The notes under the pieces are model-generated. The model did no database searches, was not told the DNA's origin, and worked only from the letters and a program-made list of their open reading frames with translations. The translations under genes were made by a program, and so were the position numbers. From Oscillospiraceae bacterium (GTDB taxonomy: Bacteria; Bacillota; Clostridia; Oscillospirales; Oscillospiraceae): 13,679 nucleotides of DNA. This document shows, in pieces, positions 12,262 through 13,679 of the stretch (position 1 is its first letter; each line of letters opens with the position of its first letter). The stretch spans positions 1-13,679 of the forward strand of contig CAJGCI010000036.1 in assembly GCA_904501855.1 (NCBI GenBank), read 5' to 3'.

Positions 12262-13679
12262 ATGCATTGCACAAAAAAGGTACTTGACGACCTGACATGG
12301 GTCGGTGCCGATGATCGCAGACTGTTCTGCTTTGAAGGAGTTTACGGCGTCCCCAACGGCGTATCCTACAACTCTTATCTTCTCAACGATGAGAAAACCG
12401 TCCTGTTCGATACGGTGGACAAGGCTGTATCTCATACGTTTTTCGACAATGTGAAATATGCACTGAACGGCCGCAAGCTGGACTACCTTGTAGTTCACCA
12501 CATGGAGCCGGATCATGCTGCAACCATTGAAGACCTGGTCCTTCGTTATCCGGAAGCCACCATCGTATGCAATGAGAAGATCAAGACTCTGCTGGCTCAG
12601 TATTTTGACTATGACATGTCCGGGCGTCTCCACATCGTCAAGGAAGGCGATACTCTGAAGACCGGACGTCACGAGCTGGCCTTCGTCATGGCTCCCATGG
12701 TCCACTGGCCGGAAGTCATGATGTCCTATGACCTCACGGATAAGATCCTGTTCTCCGCGGATGCTTTCGGCACCTTTGGTGCCCTCAACGGAAAGATCTT
12801 CGCGGACGAAGTTGACTTCATGAGCGACTGGCTGGATGAGGCCAGACGTTACTACACCAATATCGTCGGCAAGTACGGCATGCAGGTGGAAGCCGTCCTG
12901 AAAAAGGCTGCCGCCCTGGATATCGCATATGTATGCCCCCTCCACGGCTTTGTGTGGAGAAAGCACTTTGCGGACTTCCTGGATAAATATATGCACTGGG
13001 CAACCTACACACCGGAAAAGAAAGGCGTCACTCTGGCCTATGCCTCTGTTTACGGACACACCGAGAACATGGCAAACATCCTGGCTGCCAAGCTGTCCGA
13101 CCGCGGTGTCGATGTTGAGATGTTTGACACTTCCGTCATCGATTCTAGCTATGTGATCAGCTCCGCATTCAAAAACAGCCACATGGTCTTCGCATCCACC
13201 ACCTACAACGCAGGCATCTTCATCCGCATGGATGAGCTTCTGCATGACATTCAGTCACACAACCTGCAGAAGAGAAAGGTCGCTCTGCTGGAGAACGGCT
13301 CCTGGGGGCCCACCAGCGGCAAGCTGATGCGCGAGATCCTTTCCACGATCCCCGGAACTCAGTTCATTCAGGACAATCCCATCAGCATCCTTTCCGCCCC
13401 CAAGGCAAACACGCTGGATGAGCTGGATGCTCTGGCCGACGCCATTGCTGCGGATATCGTTCCGCCGAAACCGGTGGCTGCTCCCGTTGCTGAGGCTCCG
13501 GCAGCTCCGCTGGAAATCTCCAATGATGCATTCTTCAAATTCACCTATGGTGTGGAAGTCCTCACCACGCAGGTTGACGGTGTGGATTACGGCTGCATCA
13601 TCAACACTGCCGGTCAGGTCGCTGCCGGTGACATCAAGAAGATCACCATCTCCTGCATCAAGCAGAATCACACCTGTGA
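12262..13679 (+). CDS. fprA: Flavodiiron protein (FprA type) fused to a flavin-reductase-like domain, 3' end cut by window
   Basis: A-type flavoproteins reduce O2 to water or NO to N2O in the cytoplasm of anaerobes. The visible 472 residues hold a metallo-beta-lactamase-like diiron domain (about 1-250) with all six iron ligands in place: His80, Glu82 and Asp84 in HHMEPDH, His148 in MVHWPE, Asp167 in SADAFG and His228 in PLHGF. A flavodoxin domain follows (about 255-398, FMN loop YASVYGHTENMA), then a Pro/Ala linker (about 400-417). The start of a split-barrel flavin reductase domain comes next (about 421 on: FFKFTYGVEVLTTQ, GCIINTAGQV, ISCIKQNHTC). The reading frame is still open at the last base; the terminal TGA is out of frame. 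The ATG at 12262 follows AAGGAGG. The fused reductase may let the enzyme take electrons from NAD(P)H, alongside the rubredoxin encoded nearby. Confidence 0.95.
   Translation, partial: MHCTKKVLDDLTWVGADDRRLFCFEGVYGVPNGVSYNSYLLNDEKTVLFDTVDKAVSHTFFDNVKYALNGRKLDYLVVHHMEPDHAATIEDLVLRYPEATIVCNEKIKTLLAQYFDYDMSGRLHIVKEGDTLKTGRHELAFVMAPMVHWPEVMMSYDLTDKILFSADAFGTFGALNGKIFADEVDFMSDWLDEARRYYTNIVGKYGMQVEAVLKKAAALDIAYVCPLHGFVWRKHFADFLDKYMHWATYTPEKKGVTLAYASVYGHTENMANILAAKLSDRGVDVEMFDTSVIDSSYVISSAFKNSHMVFASTTYNAGIFIRMDELLHDIQSHNLQKRKVALLENGSWGPTSGKLMREILSTIPGTQFIQDNPISILSAPKANTLDELDALADAIAADIVPPKPVAAPVAEAPAAPLEISNDAFFKFTYGVEVLTTQVDGVDYGCIINTAGQVAAGDIKKITISCIKQNHTC

Noticed and set aside
12175..13245. 356-residue minus-strand open frame
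   Set aside because: It is antisense to the flavodiiron gene, whose six iron ligands and flavodoxin loop are intact, and it would cross the divergent promoter region.
13677..13679. Terminal TGA as the stop codon of the flavodiiron gene
   Set aside because: Counting from the ATG at 12262, the last full codon is TGT at 13675-13677, so this TGA is out of frame. The flavin-reductase domain is also only begun, so the gene continues beyond the window.
1..13679. CRISPR arrays, insertion sequences, phage genes, tRNA or rRNA genes
   Set aside because: I found no regularly spaced repeats, transposase or integrase motifs, terminal inverted repeats, or tRNA/rRNA signatures on either strand by reading.

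Overview
The window looks like chromosomal DNA of an anaerobic, low-oxygen-adapted member of the Clostridia (Bacillota), of the kind found in gut communities. The evidence is strong AGGAG-type ribosome binding sites, lipoprotein signal peptides with Gram-positive lipoboxes, a cobalamin riboswitch ending in a Rho-independent terminator, and a flavodiiron protein with a neighbouring rubredoxin. Coding is dense. I see no insertion sequence, phage gene, CRISPR array, tRNA or rRNA. The genus cannot be named from this sequence alone.

Region A (1-2906, minus strand) is a vitamin-B12-controlled acquisition operon. A near-consensus promoter (2878-2906) drives a cobalamin riboswitch (about 2681-2851), followed by an intrinsic terminator (2551-2581). 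Three envelope proteins follow: a lipoprotein form of the CbiK cobaltochelatase, a membrane-anchored protein with two NEAT/Shp-like domains, and an ABC-transporter substrate-binding lipoprotein cut by the window edge. A chelatase exported to the cell surface beside a putative tetrapyrrole-binding protein is the most unusual system here.

Region B (2903-5803, minus strand) is a compact envelope operon: an unknown lipoprotein, a zinc-ribbon/transmembrane/YARHG protein, and an N-acetylmuramoyl-L-alanine amidase lipoprotein. Region C (5951-7287, minus strand) is a separately transcribed paralogue of the YARHG protein in which a long charged coiled coil replaces the acidic linker.

Region D (7392-8620) holds a TIGR00266/AIM24-family protein on the plus strand, converging through a shared bidirectional terminator on a small unknown lipoprotein. 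The lipoprotein's promoter carries a 19-nt palindrome. Region E (8663-10841, plus strand) is a nucleotide/tRNA housekeeping run: an adenine-phosphoribosyltransferase-like enzyme, the tRNA adenosine deaminase TadA and a tRNA-dihydrouridine synthase.

Region F (10806-13679) is an oxygen/NO-defence locus. A minus-strand operon encodes a Crp/Fnr-family regulator, a conserved unknown 127-residue protein and a 51-residue rubredoxin. It is divergent from a flavodiiron protein that continues into a C-terminal flavin-reductase-like domain and runs off the window. Rubredoxin and flavin reductase modules are known electron carriers for flavodiiron enzymes, so the locus probably works as a unit controlled from the shared intergenic region (12088-12261).
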